The notes beneath the pieces were generated by a model. That model saw only the letters and a list, made by a program, of their open reading frames with translations, was not told where the DNA came from and searched no databases. Below are positions 35,348 to 47,830 of a DNA stretch of 64,000 nt, piece after piece. The translations under genes were made by a program, and so were the position numbers. Source of the DNA: Sulfuriferula plumbiphila (lineage in GTDB: Bacteria; Pseudomonadota; Gammaproteobacteria; Burkholderiales; Sulfuriferulaceae); contig NZ_AP021884.1 of NCBI RefSeq assembly GCF_009938015.1, forward strand, positions 851,001 through 915,000, written 5' to 3'. Position 1 is the stretch's first letter. The number at the start of each line of letters is the position of its first letter.

Positions 35348-37633
35348 TCATTCCCGGTTAGGTGCAATCACTTCGCGGTTGCCGTTGCTCTGCATCGGCG
35401 TCACCAGACCCGCCTGTTCCATTGCCTCGATCAGCCGCGCGGCACGGTTGTAGCCGATGCGCAGGTGACGCTGCACGGCGGAGATGGAGGGGCGCCGGGT
35501 TTTCAGCACGATGGCGACGGCTTCGTCATAGAGCGGGTCGCTTTCGGCGTCACTGCCGCCGACCGCGCTTTCGCCGCTGCCTTCATTGTCTTCCGGGGTG
35601 TCGAGGATGCCGTCAATGTAATCGGGCTCGCCCAGCTGTTTCAGGTATTCCACGACTTTATGCACTTCTTCGTCGGCCACAAAAGCGCCGTGCACGCGCT
35701 GCGGATAGCCGGTGCCGGGCGGCAGGTAGAGCATGTCGCCCTGGCCGAGCAGGGCTTCTGCGCCCATCTGGTCGAGGATGGTGCGCGAGTCGATTTTGCT
35801 CGATACCTGGAACGCGACGCGGGTGGGGATGTTGGCCTTGATCAGGCCGGTAATCACGTCCACCGACGGGCGCTGCGTGGCCAGGATCAGATGCACCCCG
35901 GCGGCGCGGGCCTTCTGCGCCAGCCGCGCAATGAGCTGTTCGACGGCCTTGCCTACCACCATCATCATGTCAGCCAGCTCGTCGATCACCACCACAATCA
36001 TGGGCTGCTCTTCCAGCGGCTCGGGATTATCCGGGGTCAGGCTGAACGGGTGGGTGAGCGGGGTGGCGGCCCTTTTCGCGTCGCGCACTTTCTGGTTGTA
36101 ACCAGCCAGGTTGCGCACGCCGAGTGCGGACATCAGCTTGTAGCGGCGCTCCATCTCGGCCACGCACCAGTTGAGCGCGGCGGCGGCCTGACGCATGTCG
36201 GTGACTACCGGGGCGAGCAGATGCGGAATGCCCTCGTATACCGACAGCTCGAGCATTTTCGGGTCGACCAGAATCAGTCGCACACGGCTGGCGTCCGCTT
36301 TGTACAACAGGGAAAGGATCATCGCGTTGATGGCAACTGATTTGCCCGAGCCGGTGGTGCCCGCCACCAGTACGTGCGGCATTTTGGCCAGATCGGCCAC
36401 CACCGGGTTGCCGGCTATGTCCTTGCCCATCGCCATTGCCAGCGGGCTGGCCATGGCGTGGTACACCTTGGCGGAAAGGATTTCCGATAACCGCACGATC
36501 TCGCGCTTGGGGTTGGGGATTTCCAGCGCCATGGTGGTCTTGCCGGGGATGGTTTCCACCACGCGGATGCTCACCACCGACAGCGCGCGCGCCAGGTCTT
36601 TGGCCAGGTTGACGATCTGGCTGCCCTTGACCCCGGAGGCCGGCTCGATCTCGTAGCGGGTGATGACCGGGCCGGGCAGAGCGGCGACCACGCGCGCCTG
36701 CACGTTGAATTCGGCCAGCTTGCGCTCGATCAGGCGCGAGGTGAATCCCAGGGTTTCCGCCGACAGGCTCTCCACATGGGCAGTCGCAGCATCCAGCAAA
36801 TGCAGTGGCGGCAGCGGGGAATCCGGCATTTCGGCAAACAGCGGCACCTGCTTTTCCACCTGCACGCGTTCCGATTTGATAATGGTGGGCGGCGGGGTTT
36901 CGATGACCACCGGAGCGCGGTCCATATTGCGGCGCTTTTCTTCCAGTACAATCTCGTCGCGCCGCAGCGTGGCGGCTTGACCCATGCGCCGTTCGCGCCG
37001 CGCGGACCAGGTCTCGATTGCCCATAACCAGCTGCGTTCGAGGTATTCCCCGGTGGATTCCACTAGCGCCAGCCAGGAGATGCCGGTAAACAGGCTCAAG
37101 CCCGCGGCAATCAGCACCAGCAAGGCCAGCGTGCCGCCGGTAAAGCCCAGCAAATGGGTGACTGCTTCTCCCACAACCGCTCCCAGAATGCCTCCCGGGT
37201 GCTCCGGTAGTGCTATGTGCAAGCTATACAGACGCTGCGATTCCAGCCCGGCGCTGGACAGCAGCAGCAACAAAAACCCGGCACTGCGGATATATAACGG
37301 GCGGCGGTCGGGCGCCTCGCTAATCTCCAGTTTGCGATATCCCCACCAGGTGGCATACAGCGCCAGCATCACCAGCCACCAGGTGGAGAGCCCGAACAGT
37401 GCAAGCAGAATGTCGGCCAGATACGCCCCCAGCGTGCCGCCCATATTGTGCACACTGCCTTGTCCGCTGTGCGACCAACCCGGATCAGACTGGGTGTACG
37501 TGAACAGGATGACCGCCAGGAACGCCGCCAGCGCCACGCTCAGCAGCCAGCCGACCTCGCGCAGCAGGCCGGTGAGCCTGGGCGGGAGCGGTTTGCGGAC
37601 GGATTTGGGCGTATTGCGCCGGGGAATGGACAT
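35348..37633 (-). CDS. ftsK: DNA translocase FtsK
   Basis: A 761-residue FtsK/SpoIIIE translocase. The N-terminus has four or five membrane helices (about 25-185) anchoring it at the division septum. A short linker is followed by the alpha-beta motor with Walker A GTTGSGKS ending at S432, and Walker [17 protein letters not shown]. The C-terminal gamma winged helix ([20 protein letters not shown]) reads KOPS sites. The linker is short compared with E. coli FtsK, as is usual in betaproteobacteria. The ATG at 37633 is preferred over a TTG at 37642. It is divergent from trxB. Confidence 0.96.
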   Translation of the reverse strand: MSIPRRNTPKSVRKPLPPRLTGLLREVGWLLSVALAAFLAVILFTYTQSDPGWSHSGQGSVHNMGGTLGAYLADILLALFGLSTWWLVMLALYATWWGYRKLEISEAPDRRPLYIRSAGFLLLLLSSAGLESQRLYSLHIALPEHPGGILGAVVGEAVTHLLGFTGGTLALLVLIAAGLSLFTGISWLALVESTGEYLERSWLWAIETWSARRERRMGQAATLRRDEIVLEEKRRNMDRAPVVIETPPPTIIKSERVQVEKQVPLFAEMPDSPLPPLHLLDAATAHVESLSAETLGFTSRLIERKLAEFNVQARVVAALPGPVITRYEIEPASGVKGSQIVNLAKDLARALSVVSIRVVETIPGKTTMALEIPNPKREIVRLSEILSAKVYHAMASPLAMAMGKDIAGNPVVADLAKMPHVLVAGTTGSGKSVAINAMILSLLYKADASRVRLILVDPKMLELSVYEGIPHLLAPVVTDMRQAAAALNWCVAEMERRYKLMSALGVRNLAGYNQKVRDAKRAATPLTHPFSLTPDNPEPLEEQPMIVVVIDELADMMMVVGKAVEQLIARLAQKARAAGVHLILATQRPSVDVITGLIKANIPTRVAFQVSSKIDSRTILDQMGAEALLGQGDMLYLPPGTGYPQRVHGAFVADEEVHKVVEYLKQLGEPDYIDGILDTPEDNEGSGESAVGGSDAESDPLYDEAVAIVLKTRRPSISAVQRHLRIGYNRAARLIEAMEQAGLVTPMQSNGNREVIAPNRE

Positions 37634-37666
37634 GGTCAGCAATTTAATCGGAAGGCAAAATTATAA

Positions 37667-38701
<1,035 letters not shown>

Positions 38702-38708
38702 TCTCCCC

Positions 38709-39254
38709 ATGGCCGGGCGTGTGCCTCCAGCGGACGAAGCCGCACTGTTCAAAGCGGCGGTGCAGGACGCCCAGCCGCTACCCGACCACGGCAAGGTGGA
38801 ACCGCCCTTGCCGCGCGTTTCCCCTATCCCGCGCCAGCGTATTCGCGATGAGCGTCAGGTCTTGGCCGACAGCCTGTCTGACCACATCGTGTGGGAGGAT
38901 ACCATGGAAACCGGCGAGGAGCTGGTGTTCCTGCGCACTGGCTTGCGCCGCGACACGCTCAAAAAACTGCGGCGCGGGCACTGGGTGCTGCAGGCCGAAC
39001 TGGATTTGCATGGCCTGGTGAGCGTGGAAGCGCGCCAGGCGCTGAGCGCGTTTATCGCCGGCTGCGGCAAGCGCGGCCTGCGTTGCGTGCGCATCATCCA
39101 CGGCAAAGGGCTGCGTTCCAAAAACCGCGAGCCGGTGTTGCGCACCAAGGTGAAAAACTGGCTGATGCAAAAAGACGAAGTGCTGGCGTTTTGCCAGGCG
39201 CGTGCGGTGGACGGCGGCAGCGGCGCGGTGGTAGTGTTACTCAAGTCTTCATGA
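38709..39254 (+). CDS. Smr-domain (MutS2 C-terminal-like) protein
   Basis: A 181-residue stand-alone Smr protein. The C-terminal Smr domain (about 95-180) has the signature LDLHGLVSVEARQALSAFIA followed by RCVRIIHGKGLRSKNREPVL, where the DLHG and HGKG motifs are linked to endonuclease activity. The N-terminal part matches the YfcN/SmrB-type extension with RQRIRDERQVLADSLSD. SmrB cleaves mRNA between collided ribosomes in E. coli; this protein may do the same, an inference from the family. Confidence 0.9.
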   Translation: MAGRVPPADEAALFKAAVQDAQPLPDHGKVEPPLPRVSPIPRQRIRDERQVLADSLSDHIVWEDTMETGEELVFLRTGLRRDTLKKLRRGHWVLQAELDLHGLVSVEARQALSAFIAGCGKRGLRCVRIIHGKGLRSKNREPVLRTKVKNWLMQKDEVLAFCQARAVDGGSGAVVVLLKSS

Positions 39255-39274
39255 AAACTTTTTGGAGGAATGCC

Positions 39275-39736
39275 ATGACCGCAATTACCGAATTCGAACT
39301 TCCTTCCACCGGCAACCGAACCTTCAAACTCACCGACATGCGCGGCAAGAAGCTGGTGGTGTACTTCTATCCCAAGGACGACACGCCGGGCTGTACCGTG
39401 GAGGGCTCCGACTTCCGCGATTTGTATGCCGGGTTTCAGGCGCACAATTGCGAGATCGTGGGTATTTCGCGCGACGATATGAAATCCCACGAGAAATTCA
39501 AGACCAAGCTCAGCCTGCCGTTCGAGCTGTTGTCCGACGCAGACGAAAAAGTGTGCGAACTGTTCGGCGTGATAAAGCTGAAGAACATGTACGGCAAGGA
39601 AGTCCGTGGCATTGATCGCAGCACTTTTGTGTTCGACAGCGACGGCAAGCTGGTCAAGGAATGGCGCGGCGTGAAATCCGCCGGCCACGCGCAGGAAGTG
39701 CTGGATACCATTAAAACGCTCCAGGAGAAAATCTGA
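39275..39736 (+). CDS. bcp: Bcp (PrxQ) peroxiredoxin
   Basis: A 153-residue thioredoxin-dependent peroxidase. The peroxidatic C40 is in YFYPKDDTPGCTVEGSDF. Position +5 is Ser rather than Cys, so a resolving Cys would have to be C59 or a later one. It continues with GISRDDMKSHEKFKTKLSLP and a normal C-terminus. The ATG at 39275 follows TTTGGAGGAA. An in-frame ATG at 39251 overlaps the smr stop but lacks such spacing. It lies downstream of trxB and directly abuts phoH (TGAATG). Confidence 0.95.
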   Translation: MTAITEFELPSTGNRTFKLTDMRGKKLVVYFYPKDDTPGCTVEGSDFRDLYAGFQAHNCEIVGISRDDMKSHEKFKTKLSLPFELLSDADEKVCELFGVIKLKNMYGKEVRGIDRSTFVFDSDGKLVKEWRGVKSAGHAQEVLDTIKTLQEKI

Positions 39737-41137
39737 ATGCCCCGCAAAGCCGCTGCGCCCACCAAGCTGTTTGTTCTTGATACCAACGTGCTGATGCACG
39801 ACCCCACCAGCTTGTTCCGTTTTGAGGAGCACGACATATTTCTGCCGATGGGCACGCTGGAGGAACTCGATCACAACAAGAAAGGTATGACCGAAGTGGC
39901 GCGCAATGCGCGTCAGGCCAGCCGCTTCCTGGACGAAATCGTATCGGGTTGCGAAGATGCAATCGAAGCCGGGATTCCGCTCAGCAGCCATAGCCGCAAG
40001 GCAGCGACCGGACGGCTGTTTCTGCAGACCAGAATGGCGCGCATTGAAACCCCGCTCAGCCTGCCCAACAGCAAGGTGGACAACCAGATTCTCGGCGTGA
40101 TTCTGAGCCTGCGCGAAGAGCAGCCCAGGCGCCCGATAATCCTGGTGTCCAAAGACATCAACATGCGCATCAAGGCGCGTGCACTGGGCTTACCCGCCGA
40201 GGACTACTTCAACGACAAGGTACTCGAAGACACCGACCTGCTCTATGCCGGGGTGCGTGAATTGCCGGAGGATTTCTGGGACAGGCACGGCAAGGGTATC
40301 GAGTCCTGGCAGGCTGATGGCCACACCTGGTATCGCGTCAAAGGCCCGCTGGTGACCCGCCTGCTGGTCAACGAATTCGTCTATCAGGAGAGCGCCAGCC
40401 CGCTCTACGCCATCGTCAAAACCATCAAGGGCAATGTCGCCGAGCTGCAGACCATCAAGGACTACAGCCACCAGAAAAACAATGTGTGGGGCATCACCGC
40501 GCGCAACCGCGAACAGAATTTCGCGCTCAATGTGCTGATGGATCCGGAGGTGGATTTTGTCACTTTATTAGGCCAGGCCGGTACCGGCAAAACCCTGCTC
40601 ACCCTCGCGGCGGGGCTGATGCAGACGCTGGAGCACAAGCGTTATTCGGAAATCATCATGACCCGCGTGACCGTGCCGGTAGGCGAAGACATCGGTTTCC
40701 TGCCCGGCACCGAGGAAGAAAAAATGACGCCGTGGATGGGCGCGCTGGAAGACAATCTCGACGTGCTCAACAAGACCGACGACAGCGCCGGCGACTGGGG
40801 ACGCGCCGCCACGCAGGACCTGATCCGCAGTCGCATCAAGGTCAAATCGCTCAACTTCATGCGCGGGCGTACCTTCCTCAACAAATACCTGATCATCGAC
40901 GAGGCGCAGAACCTCACCCCCAAACAGATGAAAACCCTCATCACCCGCGCCGGTCCCGGCACCAAGGTGGTGTGCCTGGGCAACATCTCGCAGATTGATA
41001 CGCCTTACCTCACCGAGGGCAGCTCCGGCCTGACCTACGTGGTGGACCGCTTCAAGGGCTGGCCCCACGGCGGCCATATCACCCTGGCGCGGGGCGAGCG
41101 TTCGCGCCTGGCCGACTGGGCGGCGGAAATGCTATGA
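39737..41137 (+). CDS. PhoH2-type PIN-PhoH ATPase/ribonuclease
   Basis: A 466-residue protein with an N-terminal PIN nuclease domain (about 9-135; LFVLDTNVLMHDPTSLFRFE and PMGTLEELDHNKKG with its acidic cluster). The C-terminal PhoH ATPase has Walker A GQAGTGKT at 279-286 and Walker B KYLIIDEAQNLTPKQMKTLI. PhoH2 proteins of this kind unwind and cut RNA. The start abuts the bcp stop with no gap, and the end overlaps the exported RNase gene by 4 bases, so bcp-phoH-RNase-barstar are translationally coupled. Confidence 0.94.
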   Translation: MPRKAAAPTKLFVLDTNVLMHDPTSLFRFEEHDIFLPMGTLEELDHNKKGMTEVARNARQASRFLDEIVSGCEDAIEAGIPLSSHSRKAATGRLFLQTRMARIETPLSLPNSKVDNQILGVILSLREEQPRRPIILVSKDINMRIKARALGLPAEDYFNDKVLEDTDLLYAGVRELPEDFWDRHGKGIESWQADGHTWYRVKGPLVTRLLVNEFVYQESASPLYAIVKTIKGNVAELQTIKDYSHQKNNVWGITARNREQNFALNVLMDPEVDFVTLLGQAGTGKTLLTLAAGLMQTLEHKRYSEIIMTRVTVPVGEDIGFLPGTEEEKMTPWMGALEDNLDVLNKTDDSAGDWGRAATQDLIRSRIKVKSLNFMRGRTFLNKYLIIDEAQNLTPKQMKTLITRAGPGTKVVCLGNISQIDTPYLTEGSSGLTYVVDRFKGWPHGGHITLARGERSRLADWAAEML

Positions 41138-41583
41138 CACGCGGACTGGTGGCGTTGCTCGGATTGCTGGTGTTTGCACCTGCGGTCCAGGCCGCCAGTT
41201 GCCGCGACGTCGTGCACATGCTCAATCAGCAGTCGAGCGCGCGTATTGACGAGGCCGAACTGACGCAGGCCCTGCAAACCCTCAACGCCGATCACAATAC
41301 GCGCCTGCCGGGTAAATTCGTCACCAAGCGCGAGGCGCTATCCGCAGGCTGGCAGCGCGGGCACGACCTGTGGGAGGCCCCCCCGCTCAACGGCAAAAGC
41401 ATCGGCGGCGACCGTTTCGGCAACCGCGAACGCCAGTTGCCCTATGGCCAGTGGCGTGAAGCCGACCTCGACTACAAAGGCGGCCATCGCGGCGCCAAGC
41501 GCCTCATCTTCTCCCGCGAAGGCCGCCGTTTCGTCACTGTTGACCACTACCGCACCTTTACCGAGATCCCCGCCTGCCAATGA
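41134..41583 (+). CDS. Secreted barnase-like guanyl ribonuclease
   Basis: A 149-residue exported ribonuclease of the barnase/RNase N1-T1 family. The signal peptide (LVALLGLLVFAPAVQAAS) is followed by a small domain with LPGKFVTKREALSAGWQRGH, IGGDRFGNRERQLP, WREADLDYKGGHRGAKRLIF and VTVDHYRTFTEI. These contain the catalytic Glu, Arg and His of the family (E in WREADLD, R near GAKRLIF, H in DHYRTF). It overlaps phoH by 4 bases and its inhibitor gene by 4 bases. Confidence 0.92.
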   Translation: MTRGLVALLGLLVFAPAVQAASCRDVVHMLNQQSSARIDEAELTQALQTLNADHNTRLPGKFVTKREALSAGWQRGHDLWEAPPLNGKSIGGDRFGNRERQLPYGQWREADLDYKGGHRGAKRLIFSREGRRFVTVDHYRTFTEIPACQ

Positions 41584-41849
41584 AAACCTGCCACCTGCAA
41601 GGCATCACCAGCATGAAAATCTTCTATGACCAGATCGCCAGGGATTTCGCTTTCCCCGAGCACTTCGGCCGTAACCTCGACGCGTTGTGGGATGTGATGA
41701 CCGACGATGTGGAAGGCCCCTTTGAACTGATCTGGGAAAAGCCGGGCGTCACGCGCGACGCGCTGGGAGAGGATTACTGGCGGCTGCTGGAGATACTGGC
41801 GGACGTGGTGGCGGAGCGCGATGATTTTCGGCTGGAGTTGCGGGGGTAG
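41580..41849 (+). CDS. Barstar-family ribonuclease inhibitor
   Basis: An 89-residue barstar-like protein: LQGITSMKIFYDQIARDFAF, HFGRNLDALWDVMTDDVEGP and a C-terminal acidic helix EILADVVAERDDF. Barstar blocks the active site of barnase-type RNases inside the cell. Its start overlaps the RNase stop by 4 bases, so inhibitor and enzyme are co-produced. Stop at 41847-41849, the end of the cluster. Confidence 0.93.
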   Translation: MKTCHLQGITSMKIFYDQIARDFAFPEHFGRNLDALWDVMTDDVEGPFELIWEKPGVTRDALGEDYWRLLEILADVVAERDDFRLELRG

Positions 41850-41906
41850 GGGTCACGCGGGTCAGGTCTGTATAAGTGGCGTCCTCCCTGCTATATTTCT
41901 CCCATC

Positions 41907-42030
41907 ATGTCTCGTTCTATCCGTATGGAGTTTGCCGATTCCCTGTGTATTAGGGTCACATCTTGCAATACGATCGAGCCGATCAGACGGGGCTGCGAAA
42001 CGTCCTGGCAGCTTGCACAAAGCGCAAACT
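41907..42030 (+). pseudogene. Fragment of a REP-associated tyrosine transposase (RAYT/IS200-like)
   Basis: SRSIRMEFADSLCIRVTS (41910-41963) matches the start of RAYT proteins (typically ARPLRIEFPGALYHVTSRG). After a frameshift, QYDRADQTGLRNVLAACTKR (about 41966-42027) matches the next block of the family. The rest is missing. The remaining sequence to 42323 holds no gene, only a CCGATC-TTCT-GATCGG hairpin at 42234-42249. Confidence 0.6.
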
Positions 42031-42323
42031 GCTGCGGAACTCGAACAGTGCGCGCCTGAACCTTCCGCCCCGCCGGCTCAGACAAGGCGACGCGGAAGGG
42101 GATAACCAGGCTCTCCGTACATTACAGGATCGCATCACAATACTGTTTGTGGGGTTATGAATATCTTCTGCGCTTGCGCTATCCATGTCATTCCCTGTCA
42201 CCTGAGTGGCATAGAGTGATTGGCGGAACGCGTCCGATCTTCTGATCGGGATGTGTAATGCGCGCCCTTAAAACACTTGACGAAACACTTGACGATTGTT
42301 CGATACCGACATGGAAGTCAATC

Positions 42324-42455
42324 ATGATGTCCGTGAAAAATATATTACGCTTGTCAAGCATTGGGGTTTGCGCGGGTGCCCTGCTCGCCGCAAACGCCGT
42401 TTTCAGGTTGGTTAGGCCAGGTGAAGTTTGCAGTTGTCGTCATGCCGGGCTTTGA
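42324..42455 (+). pseudogene. Truncated exported protein (signal peptide only)
   Basis: MSVKNILRLSSIGVCAGALL followed by AANA is a good signal peptide, after which the frame ends within about 20 residues without any domain. It may be the 5' end of a deleted gene. No family can be named. Confidence 0.35.
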
Positions 42456-42511
42456 ACATGTCCATTTCGAATCAATAAATCACGTTGGCATCCCAGGGTG
42501 CGCCATAGACA

Positions 42512-43414
42512 ATGAAAAGCAACGCCTTGCTGGCAGCCGGGTTGACTTCCTTGATGTGGGGTCTCACGGGAATCTTTGTGCGGCTGCTGCCTCCTCTCTC
42601 GGCATTGCCTGTCACTGCGGGCCGGCTCCTGGTAGCGCTGGTAGTGGTGCTGCCTGTGCTTGGGCTGTTGCGCAGCAGCCGCCGGAGTTTCAAATCCGCA
42701 CTGGGGTGTCCCGTCGCTTATGTTCTCGCGTTGTTATTGACAGGATATTATCTGTTGGCAACGGCGGCTTTCCAAATGGCTCCTGTGGCGGAAGTCGCGC
42801 TTTTGCTGAGTAGCCCTCCGTTTTTTGTACTGATTTTCCGCCGCGTGCGCGGCGCCATTCCGGACCGCGCTGAAATCGCTGGCGCAGTGCTGGCAGTCGC
42901 CGGAATCACCTTGATTCTGGGTTCCAAAATGTCCTTCACAGGAGAACTGCCAGTTCACCACCTCACGGGCAAGCTGCTGGCAATATGTGCAGCGGGATTG
43001 GCCGCGTTCTATGCTTATATGTACCGAATTCTGGCCGAACGCGGCAGTGCACCGGAAACAATGGGCGTGGCTTTTCTGACATTCGGCCTGGGGGGTTTTA
43101 TTCTGGTGTTGATCTTGGGGCTGGTACCGACACCTTCCGGATGGGGTGCCCTGAATGGAGATGCACTCCTGGTATTCCTGGGTCTTGGGGTGCTGTCTAC
43201 GGCCATTCCTACAATAGGTTTTGCAGTGGCGTCAAGGCATTTGCCAGCCATTGTTACGGCAATGATTTCACTTTTCATTCCGCTGTTCGCCGGGATATTC
43301 GCCTTTCTGGTACTCGGGGAAAGGCTTACACCCATGTTCATTCCGGGTGGCATGCTGGTGTTGGGCGGGGTTGCCATGATTCTTCGTCAGGACCGAGATA
43401 AAGCGAATGATTGA
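42512..43414 (+). CDS. EamA/DMT-superfamily membrane transporter
   Basis: A 300-residue protein with ten hydrophobic helices and two EamA repeats (about 8-140 and 155-290). Blocks include SLMWGLTGIFVRLLPPLSAL, ALLLSSPPFFVLIFRRVRGA, and the second-repeat end LFAGIFAFLVLGERLTPMFI with LVLGGVAMI. These exporters carry amino acids, nucleobases or other metabolites. The substrate is unknown. Single gene. Confidence 0.9.
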   Translation: MKSNALLAAGLTSLMWGLTGIFVRLLPPLSALPVTAGRLLVALVVVLPVLGLLRSSRRSFKSALGCPVAYVLALLLTGYYLLATAAFQMAPVAEVALLLSSPPFFVLIFRRVRGAIPDRAEIAGAVLAVAGITLILGSKMSFTGELPVHHLTGKLLAICAAGLAAFYAYMYRILAERGSAPETMGVAFLTFGLGGFILVLILGLVPTPSGWGALNGDALLVFLGLGVLSTAIPTIGFAVASRHLPAIVTAMISLFIPLFAGIFAFLVLGERLTPMFIPGGMLVLGGVAMILRQDRDKAND

Positions 43415-43593
43415 TTGCCTGAGAAGTCAAATAGCCTGTTCAAGTGGAACGCTGCGCAAGAGCGGTTTCCGGAGGCTTGCACTACGCCATAATGGACCGC
43501 ATTATCAATGCGCGGAATGGTAAAAATTCACAAGACAAGATGTGACGCCTTCATGTTTTATACAGCTTTGTTAGCCGGACAGCGAGGGAGATC

Positions 43594-44136
43594 ATGAGTC
43601 CACTGTTGAATGTCTTGCAGCGCGATCTGCTCAATCCGGCTACCCTGTTGGGCGCGGCGTTTTATGGTCTCGTGTTTCTTGCGTTTGCCATGATACTGGG
43701 GCGCCTTGTCCGGAGGTTCTCGAGACGGGTGGAGTCGCACTTCACCGATGTGACCGGGATTGCCTTCGCCAGCGCGTTTGCCCAGGTCGTCGTATTCCTT
43801 GTTGGGTTCATTCTCTATGCCCATCTCATTCCAGAATTGCGGGCTCTGGGGACCACGCTCCTTGCCGGGGTGAGTGTCGTTTCCGTCGTGTTGGGGCTTG
43901 CTGCCCAGAATACCCTGAGTAACCTGATTGCCGGTTTCTCGCTCGTGCTATACCGGCCGATTAGTGTTGGCGACAGCGTGCAACTGAGCACCCCGAAGGG
44001 GCTGGCAACGGCCAGGCTGGAGCAGGTGTCTCTTGGCTACAGCCATCTGCGTGACACAGACGGGAACGAAATTATTGTTCCCAACAGCGTGATGATAAGC
44101 ACGGTAATGATCCGCGTTGGCGGAAGAAAAACATGA
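43594..44136 (+). CDS. Short MscS-type mechanosensitive channel
   Basis: A 180-residue MscS-family protein with three helices (about 16-35, 55-75, 82-105). The pore helix is followed by the hallmark GLAAQNTLSNLIAGFSLVLY and the beta domain RPISVGDSVQL, then RDTDGNEIIVPNSVMI. The frame ends soon after, so it lacks the usual C-terminal alpha/beta cage domain (common MscS proteins are 270-290 residues). It may be a naturally short subfamily or a truncated gene. GGAG near 43587 serves the ATG. Confidence 0.85.
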   Translation: MSPLLNVLQRDLLNPATLLGAAFYGLVFLAFAMILGRLVRRFSRRVESHFTDVTGIAFASAFAQVVVFLVGFILYAHLIPELRALGTTLLAGVSVVSVVLGLAAQNTLSNLIAGFSLVLYRPISVGDSVQLSTPKGLATARLEQVSLGYSHLRDTDGNEIIVPNSVMISTVMIRVGGRKT

Positions 44137-44287
44137 CCGGACTGAACTGCCGGTTAAGCGGAAAAAGCCGCATCATAAGGATGCCGTCCTTCATACTTCA
44201 TGCTAATTTGGCAGCGCTGCGCAAAAGGTGTTCGATGTCCGGATGTTTCCCAGTGCGTTCCTGATGATTTCAACATGAGCTATTCCC

Positions 44288-44716
44288 ATGCAAACCGCCG
44301 CTAGTATCACGACTGTCGCCCATGTCATTCAACTGGCAGTCGGACCCGTCTTTCTGCTGAGCGGAATCGGTGCAATTCTGGCCGTGCTTACCAGTCGACT
44401 GACGCGCGTAGTCGACCGCTTTCGGACGCTGAACAACTCGAAAGGCGATGAGCGGACCGCGCATGAAAAAGAAATGGCGACGCTGTTGAGCCGGGCTCGA
44501 TGGATTCATTGGGCAATCAGTCTCTGCACCGTGTCTGCACTGTTCATCTGCATCGTGATTGCGGCACTTTTTGTCGGATCCGAGATGAACATGGATCCAT
44601 CCGACGCAATCTCTATGCTGTTCATTTCCGCAATGGTGGCGTTAATCACGGGCCTGTTATGTTTTCTGCGTGAGATATTTCTGGCGACCGGACTCATAGA
44701 GAAATATGAGAAATAG
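44288..44716 (+). CDS. DUF2721 membrane protein
   Basis: A 142-residue DUF2721 protein. Three helices are AVGPVFLLSGIGAILAVL, ISLCTVSALFICIVIAALFV and AMVALITGLLCFLREIFLA. A polar loop RLTRVVDRFRTLNN after the first helix is the family signature. Function unknown. Single gene. Confidence 0.86.
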   Translation: MQTAASITTVAHVIQLAVGPVFLLSGIGAILAVLTSRLTRVVDRFRTLNNSKGDERTAHEKEMATLLSRARWIHWAISLCTVSALFICIVIAALFVGSEMNMDPSDAISMLFISAMVALITGLLCFLREIFLATGLIEKYEK

Positions 44717-44819
44717 CATGCGGAGCAGGCCGGTACGTGGATCGAGTAGCCGCGCAAAACGCTTTGCGTTGACCGCTCAATTGAAGTGATGCAGAAAGAG
44801 AATCCCGGCATGCGCCACA

Positions 44820-46718
<1,899 letters not shown>

Positions 46719-46767
46719 GGTTTTTCAGGAAATGGCAAAGGCGGCATTGTACGGGGTGGAGGGAAGG

Positions 46768-46800
46768 GCGTCATTTCGGATCAAGTCCGGGATGATGCGC
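46768..46800. repeat. Dispersed palindromic repeat, imperfect copy
   Basis: GCGTCATTTCGGA-TCAAG-TCCGGGATGATGCGC, related to 31928-31954. It sits in the divergent region between yheS and the DUF1853 gene, 21 bp before the latter's ATG. Confidence 0.7.
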
Positions 46801-46820
46801 CAATCTGGTGGCACAATGAC

Positions 46821-47738
46821 ATGATGACGAATTTGCTGCAAACCATCCACGATCCACGCGTGCGCGACCTCGTTTGGGTGATGGCCGCCCCGAGCTTGAT
46901 GGGCGGGTCCAGCGCGCCATGTTTTGCCGTACCCGATGCGTTTGGCCAAGATGCTGTGCTGCGCGCCATGCCACAGCTGCTTGAACTGGATCGCCACCCC
47001 GCAGCGCTGCATGACTGGATTGCTGCGCGCAGCCCGCACCGCCTTGGCCGCTATTTTGAAACCCTGCTGGAATACTGGCTCAGCCACCTCATGGGCGGCC
47101 GGTTGGTGGCCGCCAATCTGCCGGTAAAAGCCGGCGATATCGTCATGGGCGAATACGATTTCCTCTGGCGCGACGTGAGCGGTGCGCTCAACCACTGGGA
47201 AGCCTCGGTGAAATGCTATTTGCAGGTGGATGCCGCAGCGGGACTGGCGGGGTATGTCGGCACCCTCACCCGCGACCGGCTCGATTTGAAGTTTGCCCAC
47301 CTGCGCGACAAACAACTCAAGCTCGCCGCCACACCGGCCGGGGAGGCGGCCTTGCCCCACCCCGGCGAGCCGGTCAGCGCACGCGCGCTGCTCAAGGGCT
47401 GGCTGTTCTACCCGCACGGGCAGACTATTATCCCGGCGCCGGAAGTGTCGCCTCAGCATTTGTCCGGCTGGTGGCTGCGCTGGGGCGAAACCGCGTTCAA
47501 CCCGCAACCCGGATTGCGCTGGAAAGTGCTGCCCCGGCTGGAATGGCTTGCCCCGGCCATGAGTCGGAACGAAGAGGGATTGCAAACAGAGACGGATTTT
47601 AACGCGGCCTTAGAAGCGCATTTCGTGGTGAACGGCGCCCCGTTGCTGGTGGCGGGGCTGACGGCGGCAGGGAATGCCTGGCAAGAAGTGACGCGGGGGT
47701 TTGTGGTGGCGCCAAGCTGGAATCTGCGCAAAGCCTAG
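46821..47738 (+). CDS. DUF1853 family protein
   Basis: A 305-residue DUF1853 protein. Blocks are DPRVRDLVWVMAAPSLMGG, LGRYFETLLEYWLSHLMGGR, VMGEYDFLWRDVSGALNHWE and VKCYLQ. The E-x-D/E-x-K-like spacing in GEYDFL...WEASVK resembles a PD-(D/E)xK nuclease core. A C-terminal half follows with GWLFYPHG and HLSGWWLRWGE. The reading frame is open far upstream (to 45318) only because it runs antisense to yheS; the ATG at 46821 is the real start. Function unknown. Confidence 0.88.
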   Translation: MMTNLLQTIHDPRVRDLVWVMAAPSLMGGSSAPCFAVPDAFGQDAVLRAMPQLLELDRHPAALHDWIAARSPHRLGRYFETLLEYWLSHLMGGRLVAANLPVKAGDIVMGEYDFLWRDVSGALNHWEASVKCYLQVDAAAGLAGYVGTLTRDRLDLKFAHLRDKQLKLAATPAGEAALPHPGEPVSARALLKGWLFYPHGQTIIPAPEVSPQHLSGWWLRWGETAFNPQPGLRWKVLPRLEWLAPAMSRNEEGLQTETDFNAALEAHFVVNGAPLLVAGLTAAGNAWQEVTRGFVVAPSWNLRKA

Positions 47739-47830
47739 AAAGCTGTCGGATTTACAGCCGGTTTCCTTTAAGTCCGACACCCATTAGCCGGCCTGCAATA
47801 CGAGTGCCTTATGGCCCTTGTTACGCGAAA

